From Lachnospiraceae bacterium (GTDB lineage: Bacteria > Bacillota > Clostridia > Lachnospirales > Lachnospiraceae): DNA of 64,000 bases. This document shows, piece by piece, positions 44,236 to 54,660 of the stretch. Location of the stretch: the NCBI GenBank assembly GCA_900759665.1, contig CAAEWE010000059.1, positions 93,569-157,568 on the forward strand, written 5' to 3'. The translations under genes were made by a program, and so were the position numbers. How positions within the stretch are numbered: the stretch's first letter is position 1; every line of letters starts with the position of its first letter. A model generated the notes under the pieces. The model searched no databases, was not told the origin of the DNA, and worked only from the letters and a program-made list of their open reading frames with translations.

Positions 44236-44253
44236 TAGACTTTATCTTTTTTT
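44218..44253 (-). terminator. leuS terminator
   Basis: AAAAAAAGATAAAGTC and GACTTTATCTTTTTTT are perfect 16-base arms around AATA, with seven T at the 3' end on the minus strand. It lies 29 bases after the leuS stop. Confidence 0.93.
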
Positions 44254-44282
44254 AATGATTATGAAATGTTGATCACAATTTA

Positions 44283-46703
44283 TTATTTAGCAACGATATT
44301 GACGATTCGTCCCGGAACATAAATTTCCTTAATGATATTCTTGCCTTCCAGCTTATCTGCGATGTTCCCCTTTGCTTTTGCAAGTACATCGTCCTTCGCA
44401 TCCTCCTTACCGATCATCATGGTTGCACGGGTCTTTCCGTTGATCTGAACGGCGATCTCTACGGTAGACTCTACTGTTTTTGCCTCGTCATACTCTGGCC
44501 ATGCTGTCTCATAAACACGGCCTTCTCCGCCAATGATCTGCCACAGCTCCTCTGTGATATGTGGAGCAACCGGATTAAGCAGAGTGATCAGAGTCTTGTA
44601 CTCGCCCTTTGTCACGGCATTCTTCTTATAGAAGTCATTGATCAGTGCCATCATGGCAGCGATCGCCGTATTATACTTCAGGCTCTCAAAGTCCTGGCTT
44701 ACTTTCTTGATGGTCTGGTGCATCTTTGTCTCCATATCGGCAGAGTAACCTTCCTCGTCTGTCATAATGGTCTGCAGCTTCCATACACGCTCCAGGAAAC
44801 GACGACAGCCCTTTACACCGTCCTCAGACCAGGATGCACTCAGATCAAAGGCACCGATGAACATCTCATAAGTACGCAGGGTATCTGCACCATAGGCTTG
44901 CACAATGTCATCCGGATTGACGACATTACCACGGGACTTACTCATCTTCTCCCCGTTCTCACCAAGAATCATTCCATGGGAAGTACGACGCTGATATGGC
45001 TCCTTTGTCGGCACGATTCCCTGATCATACAGGAACTTATGCCAGAAACGGGAATAGAGCAGATGAAGTGTTGTATGCTCCATACCACCGTTATACCAGT
45101 CAACCGGCAGCCAGTATTTTAATGCTTCCTTGCTTGCCAGCGCCTCTGTATTGTGAGGATCTGTATAACGCAGGAAATACCAGGAAGAACCTGCCCACTG
45201 AGGCATGGTATCTGTCTCTCTCTTTGCCGGACCGCCACAGCATGGACATGTGGTATTGACCCAGTCTGTCATAGCTGCCAGTGGAGACTCTCCGTTGTCT
45301 GTCGGCATGTAGCTGTCTACTTCCGGCAGAAGCAGTGGAAGCTCGCTCTCATCCAATGGTACATAGCCACATTTCTCGCAGTGTACGATTGGGATCGGCT
45401 CACCCCAGTATCTCTGTCTGGAGAATACCCAGTCACGGAGCTTATAATTTACCTTACGGTTTCCAATGCCCTTCTCCTCCAGGAAATCCTTCATCTTTTC
45501 CTTAGCCTCTGTCACCTCAAGACCATCCAGGAACTCAGAATTGATCATCTTACCGGTTGCCACATCCGTAAATGCAGCTTCATTGATATCTACCGGACCT
45601 TCTTTTCCTTCTACTACCTGGATCATCGGCAGATCAAATTTCTTGGCAAACTCCCAGTCACGGGTATCATGTGCCGGTACTGCCATGATAGCACCGGTAC
45701 CGTAAGACATCAGTACATAGTCCGAGATCCATACAGGAATCTCCTTTCCATTCACCGGATTGATTGCTGACATACCTCCAAGTACAACACCTGTTTTATC
45801 CTTTGCAAGCTCTGTACGCTCAAAGTCAGACTTTCTCGCTGCCATCTCACGGTATTTCTGGATCTCGTCCCAGTTGGTGATCTCATCCTTATACTTATCG
45901 ATCAACGGATGCTCCGGAGAAATAACCATATAGGTTGCACCAAACAGTGTATCCGGACGTGTTGTATAAACACGGAGCTTCTCGTCCTTATCCTTGAGAG
46001 TAAAGTCTACCTCGGCACCCTCGGAACGGCCGATCCAGTTCTTCTGGGAAACCTTTACCTTCTCAATATAATCCACATCATCCAGATCCTTAATGAGCTT
46101 GTCTGCATATTCCGTGATCTTTAACATCCACTCACTCTTTACCTTGCGGACAACAGGAGCTCCGCAGCGCTCACAGACACCATTGACAACCTCCTCATTG
46201 GCAAGACCAACCTTACATGAGGTACACCAGTTGATCGGCATTTCCTTCTTATATGCCAGTCCGGCATTGAACAGCTTCAGGAAGATCCACTGTGTCCACT
46301 TATAATAATCCGGATCTGTTGTATTGATCTCACGATCCCAGTCAAAGGAATATCCCAGTGACTGAAGCTGTCCCTTAAAACGGGCAACATTATTCTTTGT
46401 TACAATCTTTGGGTGGATATGATTCTTGATCGCATAATTCTCTGTCGGCAGACCAAACGCATCCCATCCCATTGGGAACAATACATTATATCCCTGCATT
46501 CTTCTCTTACGGGAAACAATATCCAGAGCAGTATATGGTCTCGGATGTCCCACATGAAGTCCCTGACCGGAAGGATACGGGAACTCTACCAATGCATAAA
46601 ACTTCGGTTTGCTGTAGTCCTCGGAAACCTTAAATGCCTTCTCCTCCTCCCAGATTTTCTGCCATTTCTTTTCCACCGTATGGTGATTGTACATTTCTGC
46701 CAT
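44283..46703 (-). CDS. leuS: leucine--tRNA ligase
   Basis: Class I synthetase charging tRNA-Leu, 806 residues. The HIGH-type motif is [12 protein letters not shown] (about 40-51). Zinc-type cysteine pairs follow (CTSCKVG...CERCG, about 155-180). The CP1 editing domain includes [16 protein letters not shown] and [15 protein letters not shown]. The KMSKS motif is [11 protein letters not shown], and the C-terminal anticodon-binding domain is present. GGAGG lies 5 bases before the ATG. It follows a small phosphatase gene with 44 bases and no terminator, so aspS, the phosphatase and leuS look co-transcribed. Confidence 0.98.
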   Translation of the reverse strand: MAEMYNHHTVEKKWQKIWEEEKAFKVSEDYSKPKFYALVEFPYPSGQGLHVGHPRPYTALDIVSRKRRMQGYNVLFPMGWDAFGLPTENYAIKNHIHPKIVTKNNVARFKGQLQSLGYSFDWDREINTTDPDYYKWTQWIFLKLFNAGLAYKKEMPINWCTSCKVGLANEEVVNGVCERCGAPVVRKVKSEWMLKITEYADKLIKDLDDVDYIEKVKVSQKNWIGRSEGAEVDFTLKDKDEKLRVYTTRPDTLFGATYMVISPEHPLIDKYKDEITNWDEIQKYREMAARKSDFERTELAKDKTGVVLGGMSAINPVNGKEIPVWISDYVLMSYGTGAIMAVPAHDTRDWEFAKKFDLPMIQVVEGKEGPVDINEAAFTDVATGKMINSEFLDGLEVTEAKEKMKDFLEEKGIGNRKVNYKLRDWVFSRQRYWGEPIPIVHCEKCGYVPLDESELPLLLPEVDSYMPTDNGESPLAAMTDWVNTTCPCCGGPAKRETDTMPQWAGSSWYFLRYTDPHNTEALASKEALKYWLPVDWYNGGMEHTTLHLLYSRFWHKFLYDQGIVPTKEPYQRRTSHGMILGENGEKMSKSRGNVVNPDDIVQAYGADTLRTYEMFIGAFDLSASWSEDGVKGCRRFLERVWKLQTIMTDEEGYSADMETKMHQTIKKVSQDFESLKYNTAIAAMMALINDFYKKNAVTKGEYKTLITLLNPVAPHITEELWQIIGGEGRVYETAWPEYDEAKTVESTVEIAVQINGKTRATMMIGKEDAKDDVLAKAKGNIADKLEGKNIIKEIYVPGRIVNIVAK

Positions 46704-46747
46704 GATAATCCTCCAATTCTGCTAAAACTCAATCCTGTTGTATCATA

Positions 46748-47239
46748 TCAGACCAGATAAAATCCGATCCAGCCAAGCAATACCGCGATCAGACATCCGG
46801 CAGCCACGTCCTTCGGGAAATGAACTCCCGTGATGACTCTCAAGACTGCCAGTATCAGTCCACATACTGCTGTAAATATCCCCAGAGGCAGGTTCACATA
46901 CAAAACAGCTGCCGCTATGATCATATTTGAAAACACATGACGGCTGGGAAAGGAATTTGCCCTGGTATCCTTCTGTAAAAGAGGGGTGAATCCGTATATT
47001 TCATAGGGACGCTTCGCCGTGATCAGCTTTCGCAGGATCGTCACTGCCACAAAGCCCACTGCCGGTATCAACAGAAAGCGGAAGATCCTCTGATTCCTCT
47101 GCACCAGAAGCCACAAAGCCACCACCATATAGATGGCTGCTGTCACTGCCGTGATCGCCTTTACCAGCAGGCGTACCACTGTGATCCCGATATTCCTTTC
47201 GGTCCATTCCATGCATTTCTGATAACTATTCTTCGTCAT
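46748..47239 (-). CDS. PAP2-family membrane phosphatase
   Basis: 163 residues from the ATG at 47239; a later ATG at codon 10 (MEWTER) is possible. Type 2 phosphatidic-acid phosphatase fold: the three active-site motifs appear as KLITAKRPYE, SFPSRH and LRVITGVHFPKD, containing the phosphate-binding lysine, arginines and both catalytic histidines. Four or five membrane helices. Relatives dephosphorylate undecaprenyl pyrophosphate (BcrC type) or phospholipids; the substrate here is not decided by sequence. The start overlaps the end of aspS by 14 bases. Cell-envelope function inside a tRNA-synthetase transcript is unexpected. Confidence 0.88.
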   Translation of the reverse strand: MTKNSYQKCMEWTERNIGITVVRLLVKAITAVTAAIYMVVALWLLVQRNQRIFRFLLIPAVGFVAVTILRKLITAKRPYEIYGFTPLLQKDTRANSFPSRHVFSNMIIAAAVLYVNLPLGIFTAVCGLILAVLRVITGVHFPKDVAAGCLIAVLLGWIGFYLV

Positions 47240-49022
47240 TTGTCCCGGTAATTCCAATACAAAGCTCTTCTAACTGCTTGTCATCTACCCTGGACGGAGC
47301 CTCTGTCATCAGACATGACGCATCCTTCACCTTCGGGAAGGCGATCACGTCACGGATGCTGTCCTCCTTTGCCATCAGCATGACAAGACGATCCAGGCCG
47401 TAAGCCAGTCCTGCGTGAGGCGGTACTCCGTACTTAAATGCATTCATCAGGAAACCGAACTGCTCATATGCAGATTCCTTTGTAAATCCAAGTGCCTCAA
47501 ACATTCTTTCCTGAATATCATCCTGATGGATACGGATGGAACCTCCACCGATCTCAGTACCGTTCAATACGATATCATAAGCACGGGCACGTACCTTTCC
47601 GGGCTCTGTCTCCAGAAGCTCCAGATCCTCTTCCATTGGCATAGTAAACGGATGATGCATTGCCACATAACGCTGCTCCTCCTCAGAATACTCGAACTGA
47701 GGGAATTCTGTTACCCAGAGGAAACGATATTCGTTCTTGTCCAGAAGATCTAACTGTCTTGCCAGCTCCAGACGAAGGTTACCTAACACATCATATACGA
47801 CTTTATTTCTATCAGCCGCAAAGAGAAGAAGATCTCCCGGCTGTCCATCCATCTTTTCTACAAGCGCATGTAACTCGTCCTCTGTCATAAACTTGGCAAA
47901 GGATGACTTGTATGTGCCGTCCTCGTTGATACAAAGATAAGCAAGACCCTTTGCACCGAAATCCTTTGCAAATTTCACCAGTGCATCAATCTTCTTACGA
48001 GGCATGCCACCCTGTCCCTTTGCATTGATACCGCGGACAGAACCACCGTTTTCTAAAGCTCCGGTAAATACACCAAAGCCGCAGCCCTTTACAACGTCGG
48101 ATACATCATTAAGCTCCATGCCAAAACGAAGATCCGGCTTGTCACTTCCGAAACGGTCCATTGCCTCCTGCCATGTCATTCTCTGGATCGGCAGTTCAAT
48201 ATCAATATCCAAGATCTCCTTGAAAAGCTTCTGAAGCAGACGCTCGTTGACATCCATCACGTCATCCTCGTCCACAAAGGACAGCTCCATATCGATCTGT
48301 GTAAACTCCGGCTGTCTGTCCGCACGAAGATCCTCATCACGGAAACATCTTGCCAGCTGGAAATAGCGATCATAACCGGAGCACATCAACAGCTGCTTAA
48401 AAAGCTGTGGCGACTGCGGCAATGCATAAAAACATCCCGGATGTACACGGCTTGGCACCAGATAATCTCTTGCCCCCTCCGGTGTGCTCTTGTTGAGCAT
48501 TGGTGTCTCAATCTCCAAAAAACCCTCATCTGCCAGAAACTGCCTGGTCAGTGTCGCGATCCTGCTTCTCATAATGAGGTTTCTCTGAAGATCCGGACGA
48601 CGAAGATCCAGATAACGGTATTTCAGACGAAGCTCTTCTTTTGTCTTGATATCCTCCTCAATCGGAAATGGAGGGGTCTGTGCTTCTGACAGTACACGAA
48701 GCTGTGTTGCTACGACTTCGATCGCACCGGTAGGGATGTTCTTGTTGATGCCACCCTCTCTTGCCACAACAGTACCTACAACAGCAATTACAAACTCGCT
48801 GCGAAGCTTATATGCCTTATCAAATAGCTCCTGTCCCAGTTTGTCCTCCTGAAAATTGATCTGAAGAAGTCCGCTGCGGTCGCGGAGATCCACAAAGATC
48901 AAGCCACCTGTGTTACGGGCTTTCTGAACCCATCCCATCACGGTAACCTCCTGTCCGATATTTTTCTCACTCAATTCGGCACAGCGACAGGTACGCTTTA
49001 AGCCTCTCATTGATTCTGCCAT
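47226..49022 (-). CDS. aspS: aspartate--tRNA ligase
   Basis: Class II synthetase for tRNA-Asp (or Asp/Asn if the organism uses the amidotransferase route). 598 residues, bacterial type. The N-terminal OB fold (VMGWVQKARNTGGLIFVDLRDRSGLLQI) binds the anticodon. The catalytic core has QSPQLFKQLLMCSGYDRYFQLARCFRDEDLRADRQPEFTQID-type motif 2, the bacterial insertion domain, and motif 3 HAGLAYGLDRLVML. GGAGG lies before the ATG. It has its own promoter upstream and leads the aspS-PAP2-leuS transcript. Confidence 0.98.
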   Translation of the reverse strand: MAESMRGLKRTCRCAELSEKNIGQEVTVMGWVQKARNTGGLIFVDLRDRSGLLQINFQEDKLGQELFDKAYKLRSEFVIAVVGTVVAREGGINKNIPTGAIEVVATQLRVLSEAQTPPFPIEEDIKTKEELRLKYRYLDLRRPDLQRNLIMRSRIATLTRQFLADEGFLEIETPMLNKSTPEGARDYLVPSRVHPGCFYALPQSPQLFKQLLMCSGYDRYFQLARCFRDEDLRADRQPEFTQIDMELSFVDEDDVMDVNERLLQKLFKEILDIDIELPIQRMTWQEAMDRFGSDKPDLRFGMELNDVSDVVKGCGFGVFTGALENGGSVRGINAKGQGGMPRKKIDALVKFAKDFGAKGLAYLCINEDGTYKSSFAKFMTEDELHALVEKMDGQPGDLLLFAADRNKVVYDVLGNLRLELARQLDLLDKNEYRFLWVTEFPQFEYSEEEQRYVAMHHPFTMPMEEDLELLETEPGKVRARAYDIVLNGTEIGGGSIRIHQDDIQERMFEALGFTKESAYEQFGFLMNAFKYGVPPHAGLAYGLDRLVMLMAKEDSIRDVIAFPKVKDASCLMTEAPSRVDDKQLEELCIGITGTNDEE

Positions 49023-49099
49023 GATAATCCTCCATTGCTTGATATATTTGTAACTTTGTAAACATTCTCTGATGGTCTTTACAGATCATACCGTATAAG

Positions 49100-49128
49100 A
49101 TAATACACCGAAACCCCAAAACATGCAA
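49100..49128 (-). promoter_or_regulatory. aspS promoter
   Basis: Minus strand TTGCAT (49128-49123), a 17-base spacer and TATTAT (49105-49100), about 78 bases before the aspS start. I see no T-box sequence in the leader. Confidence 0.65.
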
Positions 49129-49204
49129 GCCACGGTTGTAATTCCGGACTGTTTTTCTCTATTCGGGTATTGTCCCCGGAACTCTGTTTTATTTCACAAA
49201 TTTC

Positions 49205-49873
49205 CTATAAATGCTCTGCTTCTTTCACAAACATCGGCAGATGCTCCTTCTGTAGTGTGGAAATAACCGTACACAGTGCCCGAAGTTTTTCTCCGGCTTC
49301 ATTGTGAAGAACCCTCTGAAATGCCAGAAAGATCTTCATATCATAATCCTCTGCCTCATCGATCATAATTTCCATAGCTGCCGGACGGTCAAAAGCCCGA
49401 CGGTAGCTCCGGTCTGTAGTTAATGCACAATATACATCACAGATCCGCAGGATCCTTGCCATCCATGGGATCTGCTGTCCCCGCAGATTTTTCGGATACC
49501 CTGTGCCATCCACATTTTCATGATGATAAAACACCGCTTCCGTGATCCGCTCCGGATACCCTTCGCGTTTCAGCATTTCGCAGCTGTGAGTCGGATGCAT
49601 CCGAACGATCTTCATCCGCTCGATCGTGAGTGTTTCCCGGTTTCCTGCCGCCTCCATATGCTTTGACACCCAAAGCTTTCCTATATCGTGCAAAAGTCCA
49701 GCCACAGCAATATCCCGGCAAAACTCCTCGTCTTCTCCGAGTTCCCTTGCCACAGCCTCCGCAAGATTACTGACCTTCACCCCATGGCTCATCTCGATGT
49801 AAAGATACTCTCGCATCCGGCTGCTGAGGGAATTACTTTCCATCACAAGCTGCTCCAGATAATCCTCTTCCAT
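49205..49873 (-). CDS. HD-GYP-type phosphohydrolase
   Basis: 222 residues from the ATG at 49873 (GGGGG 9 bases upstream); the frame is open further but inside hemZ. The HD domain has GLLHDIGK (59-66), then MHPTHSCEMLK and HHENVDGTGYP (117-127), the full HD-GYP signature of cyclic-di-GMP phosphodiesterases. ILRICDVYCALTTDRSYR contains the last metal ligand. It carries no receiver or sensor domain, so it is a stand-alone domain and its input is unknown. It starts 4 bases after the hemZ stop and is the last gene of this run. Some stand-alone HD-GYP proteins have other substrates. Confidence 0.9.
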   Translation of the reverse strand: MEEDYLEQLVMESNSLSSRMREYLYIEMSHGVKVSNLAEAVARELGEDEEFCRDIAVAGLLHDIGKLWVSKHMEAAGNRETLTIERMKIVRMHPTHSCEMLKREGYPERITEAVFYHHENVDGTGYPKNLRGQQIPWMARILRICDVYCALTTDRSYRRAFDRPAAMEIMIDEAEDYDMKIFLAFQRVLHNEAGEKLRALCTVISTLQKEHLPMFVKEAEHL

Positions 49874-49877
49874 GTTC

Positions 49878-51455
49878 TCAATCCCCCATACCATGTTCTT
49901 GTTTTCGCTGCAGCATCTCATCAATGCGGGATATATAATCCGTGACACTCTTCACATTTTCCACCCGGCTGACGATACGACGCTGTCTGTCATAGCATTT
50001 CGTGCTGGCTCCCGCTCCCAGAGCCGCGATACTCTGCATTTCCTCCATGATCAATATATTGTAAAGACATTCTTTTCCTTCTCTGGCAAATCCAATATTC
50101 TCCTGACCGGAACTGCCTGCATATCCTGCCGTATTTTTCTGACGGTACATATAATAAGGCTGATATCCATTCTCTGCTGCAAACGCTGCTCCCAGCTCCA
50201 TCATCTGCTCCATCCGGCGTGCCCGTTCCTCCTCCGGAACAGCACCCTCATCCAGCAGACGCCGCAGTCTGGAGGCGCGTTTTACCACCAGCGAATGGAT
50301 CGTAATGCTGTCCGGATCCAATTCTTTGATCTGCTTCAGTGTATCTTCAAAATCCTCCGGTGTCTCCCCCGGAAGGCCAATGATCAGATCCATATTAATA
50401 TTTTCAAAGCCGCATTCCCTTGCCAGGGCAAAGACTTCCTTTGTCTGCTCCACGGTGTGACGCCTGCCAATGCTCTGCAGTGTCTTGTCCTGCATGGTCT
50501 GTGGATTGACCGAGATCCTCTCCACACCAAACTGACGCAGCACCATCAGCTTCTCCCTGGTAATGCTGTCCGGTCTTCCAGCCTCCACAGTGATCTCTGC
50601 TGCCGCTTTCACCGGAAAACTTTCATAAAGGCACTGTAACAGCTCCTCCATCTGTGCCGCCGACAAAGTGGTAGGTGTTCCTCCTCCGATATAAACAGAG
50701 GTCAGACGTTTCCCTCTCTGGAGTCCGGCACAAAAACGGATCTCCTTCTTCAATGCCTCCAGATAATCCGGGATCAACGATTCAAACTGCTCCAGCGGGT
50801 ACGACGGAAAAGAACAATAAAGACAGGTGGACGGACAAAACGGAATGCCTATATACAAGCTGTACCCCTTGTCGTACTCTGCCTTTTGCAAAAGCTTTGC
50901 TTCCCGCACGGCAATGTCCAGACAAAGATCTGCCTTACTGCCACTGCAGCAGTATTCCTCTTCCATACTACGCCGCACCTGTTCCAGAGGTTCCCCCTCT
51001 AACAGACGGTTCATGGGGATCTTGGTCGGGCGTACTCCTGTCATGGTTCCCCATACAGGAATACTCCGCTGTATCCCCTCCGGCAGCTCTGTCTCGTCAA
51101 TACTGCTGTATAATTCAAATAAAAGCTTTTTTAGTTTATTTTTGTAAGATGTCCGGTAAGGATGCGTGGTCTTGTCCACATGCTTGTGAAAATCCTGCTC
51201 CCCGCTGACGGAAACACTCCTTCGGTGCAGATGCCCTTTTAAAAGCACCCATCCCTCAATCTCGTACTGTCCAAACGACACACCGGTCAACAGAGAAACT
51301 TCATCCTCTGCCTCGCGCTCTGCCAGCTCAGATAGCGCAGCATCCGTCTGATCCTGCTGTATGACCACCCGGTTATGCTCTCCCGGGAAAAATCCTGTCA
51401 CCAATGCCTGAAGCTCATAATCAAAGTCCCGTTCAGACAAAACGATATCTATCAT
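49878..51455 (-). CDS. hemZ: radical SAM coproporphyrinogen III oxidase-like protein HemZ
   Basis: 525 residues from the ATG at 51455, supported by GAGG 6 bases upstream; an earlier ATG at 51467 is possible. An N-terminal domain of about 165 residues, typical of HemZ, precedes the radical SAM core with the cluster motif CPSTCLYC. The core has IGGGTPTTLS, VEAGRPDSI, SVNPQTMQDKTLQSIGRRH and MDLIIGLPGET. The family is related to oxygen-independent coproporphyrinogen oxidases, but the HemZ branch is common in anaerobes without a full heme pathway, so its reaction is uncertain. It is translationally close to the HD-GYP gene. Confidence 0.93.
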   Translation of the reverse strand: MIDIVLSERDFDYELQALVTGFFPGEHNRVVIQQDQTDAALSELAEREAEDEVSLLTGVSFGQYEIEGWVLLKGHLHRRSVSVSGEQDFHKHVDKTTHPYRTSYKNKLKKLLFELYSSIDETELPEGIQRSIPVWGTMTGVRPTKIPMNRLLEGEPLEQVRRSMEEEYCCSGSKADLCLDIAVREAKLLQKAEYDKGYSLYIGIPFCPSTCLYCSFPSYPLEQFESLIPDYLEALKKEIRFCAGLQRGKRLTSVYIGGGTPTTLSAAQMEELLQCLYESFPVKAAAEITVEAGRPDSITREKLMVLRQFGVERISVNPQTMQDKTLQSIGRRHTVEQTKEVFALARECGFENINMDLIIGLPGETPEDFEDTLKQIKELDPDSITIHSLVVKRASRLRRLLDEGAVPEEERARRMEQMMELGAAFAAENGYQPYYMYRQKNTAGYAGSSGQENIGFAREGKECLYNILIMEEMQSIAALGAGASTKCYDRQRRIVSRVENVKSVTDYISRIDEMLQRKQEHGMGD

Positions 51456-51518
51456 GTCATGCCTCATTTCTGCGTGATTTTCTGCAGTACAACATAAAAT
51501 TTCTACCTGCGGATCCGG

Positions 51519-52154
51519 TCAGCGAACCGCATAGGGATTAAACATCTGTTCATCACGGATCGTTGTCATTAGTCCATGCCCCGGATATACCCGGACCGCC
51601 TCCGGAAGCACCAGAAGCTTCTCCCGCACAGAGCGGATCAGTTCCCGGCTGCTGCCGGTAGGAAAATCCGTTCTGCCCACCGACTCCTGAAACAATGTAT
51701 CTCCGGAAAACAACATACATGCATTTGGGAAATAAAAACACATACCTCCACTGGTATGTCCCGGTGTCAGAATGCAGCGCATAGTTTCTCCCAGCATTTC
51801 CAGCTCCTGACCATCCTCCAGCCAGACATCCGCTTTCAGGCCTACACTGTCTCCCATCATCACAGAAACATTCTTCTGTGGATCTGCTAACAGCGCCTCC
51901 TCCTCTTTGGAAGCATAAATCTTTGTCTGAAACTTCTTTCGCACCTCATCAGCTGCCGTAATATGGTCAAAATGTCCATGGGTCAGTAAAATTCCTGTCA
52001 CATGAAGCTGTTTTTTCTGCACATAAGCCTCAATCTTGTCCGCCTCATAGCCGGGATCAATGATCAGACAGTCCTTCGTATCCTCCCGGTACAAAAAATA
52101 ACAATTGGTCTGTATCGGTCCTACAACCCGAAAATCACATTTTAATAAACTCAT
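51519..52154 (-). CDS. MBL-fold metal-dependent hydrolase (glyoxalase II-like)
   Basis: 211 residues from the ATG at 52154 (GAGG 6 bases upstream). Metallo-beta-lactamase fold with the metal site THGHFDH (58-64), TPGHTSGG, LFSGDTLF and YPGHG, the pattern of glyoxalase II / YcbL-type hydrolases. Short members of this group act on thioesters, but glutathione is not usual in this phylum, so the substrate may be another low-molecular thiol ester. It sits between relA and hemZ on one strand; the rsh-MBL-hemZ order recurs in clostridia. Confidence 0.9.
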   Translation of the reverse strand: MSLLKCDFRVVGPIQTNCYFLYREDTKDCLIIDPGYEADKIEAYVQKKQLHVTGILLTHGHFDHITAADEVRKKFQTKIYASKEEEALLADPQKNVSVMMGDSVGLKADVWLEDGQELEMLGETMRCILTPGHTSGGMCFYFPNACMLFSGDTLFQESVGRTDFPTGSSRELIRSVREKLLVLPEAVRVYPGHGLMTTIRDEQMFNPYAVR

Positions 52155-52277
52155 ATTTATCCTCATTCTCTATCTTTATTTTAAGCTTTAAGCCATCCGT
52201 TTTAAAGCTGTCATATCTCTCACTATTTTTCACTTTAAGCCGCCTGTGGCACAAAGCCGTCATACAGTCACACTTTA

Positions 52278-54584
52278 CTATGCACGGCTTCTCTCAATAT
52301 CTGTCACACTAGGCACATTCCGCAGCTTTTTGATCAGTTCATTTAATGCCTCCACACCGCGGATCGCAAAGCTGACATTGATGGTTGCGATCCCCTGCTT
52401 GCTTATTCTGGTATTCAGGGCTTTGACATCGATCTTATTCTCCGTCAGAACCCTTGTAATATCCATCAGAATGCCCATACGGTCATATGCATAGATCACA
52501 ATCTCCGCATCGTAGTCTTCATCTGCAGACCCCTGGGAATCCACACTCCACTCTGCCTCAATGATCCTCTGCCGGTCTGCCTCAGACAGATTCATCATAT
52601 TGACACAGTCAGTCCGGTGAATAGAAACCCCACGTCCCCTTGTAACAAATCCAATAATCTCATCTCCCGGTACCGGACTACAGCACTTGGAAAAACGCAC
52701 AGACACGTCCGAAAGACCTGCTACCACAATACCACTTTTTGACTTGACTGCCGCTGCCGGTCTGGACACACCGGCATTTTCGGTACTCTTTGCCACGGCA
52801 TCCAGGATTTCCTGATCCGTCGTGTGCTTTGGATTCTTTTTGTCATATGCATTCTGCAGCCGGTTTACGATCTGTCCCTCTTTCAGACCGCCATGTCCCA
52901 ATGCCGCCAGAACAGAATCCCAGTCGCGGAATCCATATTTCCGCATACAATAATCGGTATACTCCGTCTTGAGAAGATCTGACAAAACAACGCCCTGTGC
53001 CTTACAATAATTGGCTAAAAGCTCCTTGCCCCGGACAATATTCTCCTCCTTAAACTGCGAACGGAACCACTGGTTGATCTTGTTTTTTGCCTGAGGACTC
53101 TTGACCAGAGCCAGCCAGTCCCGGCTTGGTCCTCTGGAATTCTGTGAAGTCATGATCTCAATCCGGTCACCATTCTGGATCTTATAATCGATCGGCACCA
53201 GGTTTCCATTGACTCTGGCTCCCACCATCTTATTTCCCACAGCACTGTGTACCGCATAGGCAAAATCAATGGTCGTGGATCCGGCCGGAAGATTCTTCAC
53301 ATCGCCATCCTTCGTAAAACAGTATACATGATCGGAAAACAGATCCAGATCACTCTTTAACAGACTTAAGAATTCTTTGTTGTCTGACATATCCCGCTGC
53401 CATTCCAGAATACGGCGCAGCCATGCCAGCTTCTCCTCTTCATTATCTCTGTCCTTGCTTCCGTACTGGTTCTCCTTATATTTCCAGTGGGCAGCAATAC
53501 CATACTCTGCGGTACGGTGCATCTCATAAGTACGGATCTGTATCTCGAACGGTTGCCCCATGGAACCGATCAGTGTTGTATGAAGGGACTGGTAATTGTT
53601 CGGCTTTGGCATCGAGATATAATCCTTAAAATGTCCCGGGATCGGCTTATAGATCTCATGGATCACACCCAATGCAGTATAGCAGTCGCGCTCCGTCTCC
53701 ACAATAATTCGCACTGCGAAAAGATCATAGATCTGATCCAGTCTCTTATTCTGGGTAACCATTTTCTTGTAAACACTGAAATAATGCTTTGCTCTGCCGT
53801 CGATCGTCGCCTTGATCCCTGCCTCTTCAATATGATGGCTGACCTCATTAACGATCTTGCGGATCAGAATGTCTCTCTGCTCCTTGCCATTGGCAATGCT
53901 TGACACAAGCTGATCGTACATCTCCGGCTCCAGATACTTAAATGCCAGATCATCCAGCTCCACCTTCACCTTGGAAATTCCAAGCCTGTCTGCGATCGGT
54001 GCATAAATATCCAGCGTCTCTCTCGACTTTTCCTTCTGCTTTTTCGGTGTCTGATACTGCATGGTACGCATATTATGAAGACGGTCTGCCAGCTTGATCA
54101 GAATTACACGGATATCTTTTGCCATGGCAAGAAACATCTTACGGAGATTCTCCGCCTGTACCTCTACCTTATCTGCCACGTAATCTAACTGTGTCAGTTT
54201 CGTAACACCATCCACCAGCAGGGCAACCTCGTCACCAAACTCCTCTGCCAGCTCCTCGCTGGTCATCACGGTATCTTCTACCACATCATGCAGCATACCT
54301 GCTACAATCGTCTCTTTATCCAGTTCCAGCTCCGCCAGGATAATACAGACACAGACCGGATGAATGATATATGGCTCTCCTGATTTTCTAAGCTGACCGT
54401 CATGTGCCTTATAAGCAATTCTGTATGCTTTTTCGATCATAGAGATATCATCCGACGGATGATATTGTCTGATCATTTTGATCAGCTTTTCATACAGTAC
54501 CTGAGGCTCCGTAAAATCCTCCGGTATGGTGCTTGTGGCAAGTTCTCCGTTGTCAATTTTAATTCCAGGTCCGTTTTTATCCAT
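52278..54584 (-). CDS. relA: bifunctional (p)ppGpp synthetase/hydrolase (Rel/Rsh)
   Basis: Long RelA/SpoT homologue, 768 residues, that makes and degrades (p)ppGpp in response to amino-acid starvation at the ribosome. The HD hydrolase domain is intact (about 40-190: HPVCVCIILAELELD, MLHDVVEDT, KLADRLHNMRTM), so it should hydrolyse. The synthetase domain follows (about 230-370: RAKHYFSVYKKM, DLFAVRIIV, YKPIPGHFKDYISMPKPNNYQSLHT). A TGS domain (about 400-465), a helical and zinc-type region, and a C-terminal ACT domain (about 690-765) complete it. GGAG lies 9 bases before the start. Confidence 0.96.
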   Translation of the reverse strand: MDKNGPGIKIDNGELATSTIPEDFTEPQVLYEKLIKMIRQYHPSDDISMIEKAYRIAYKAHDGQLRKSGEPYIIHPVCVCIILAELELDKETIVAGMLHDVVEDTVMTSEELAEEFGDEVALLVDGVTKLTQLDYVADKVEVQAENLRKMFLAMAKDIRVILIKLADRLHNMRTMQYQTPKKQKEKSRETLDIYAPIADRLGISKVKVELDDLAFKYLEPEMYDQLVSSIANGKEQRDILIRKIVNEVSHHIEEAGIKATIDGRAKHYFSVYKKMVTQNKRLDQIYDLFAVRIIVETERDCYTALGVIHEIYKPIPGHFKDYISMPKPNNYQSLHTTLIGSMGQPFEIQIRTYEMHRTAEYGIAAHWKYKENQYGSKDRDNEEEKLAWLRRILEWQRDMSDNKEFLSLLKSDLDLFSDHVYCFTKDGDVKNLPAGSTTIDFAYAVHSAVGNKMVGARVNGNLVPIDYKIQNGDRIEIMTSQNSRGPSRDWLALVKSPQAKNKINQWFRSQFKEENIVRGKELLANYCKAQGVVLSDLLKTEYTDYCMRKYGFRDWDSVLAALGHGGLKEGQIVNRLQNAYDKKNPKHTTDQEILDAVAKSTENAGVSRPAAAVKSKSGIVVAGLSDVSVRFSKCCSPVPGDEIIGFVTRGRGVSIHRTDCVNMMNLSEADRQRIIEAEWSVDSQGSADEDYDAEIVIYAYDRMGILMDITRVLTENKIDVKALNTRISKQGIATINVSFAIRGVEALNELIKKLRNVPSVTDIERSRA

Positions 54585-54660
54585 ATTGAGTCACTCCATT
54601 CTGCGTCTGAATCTGTCAGTTTCCTATCGTATCTCCCATCCGGTTCTCTATATATGATTG

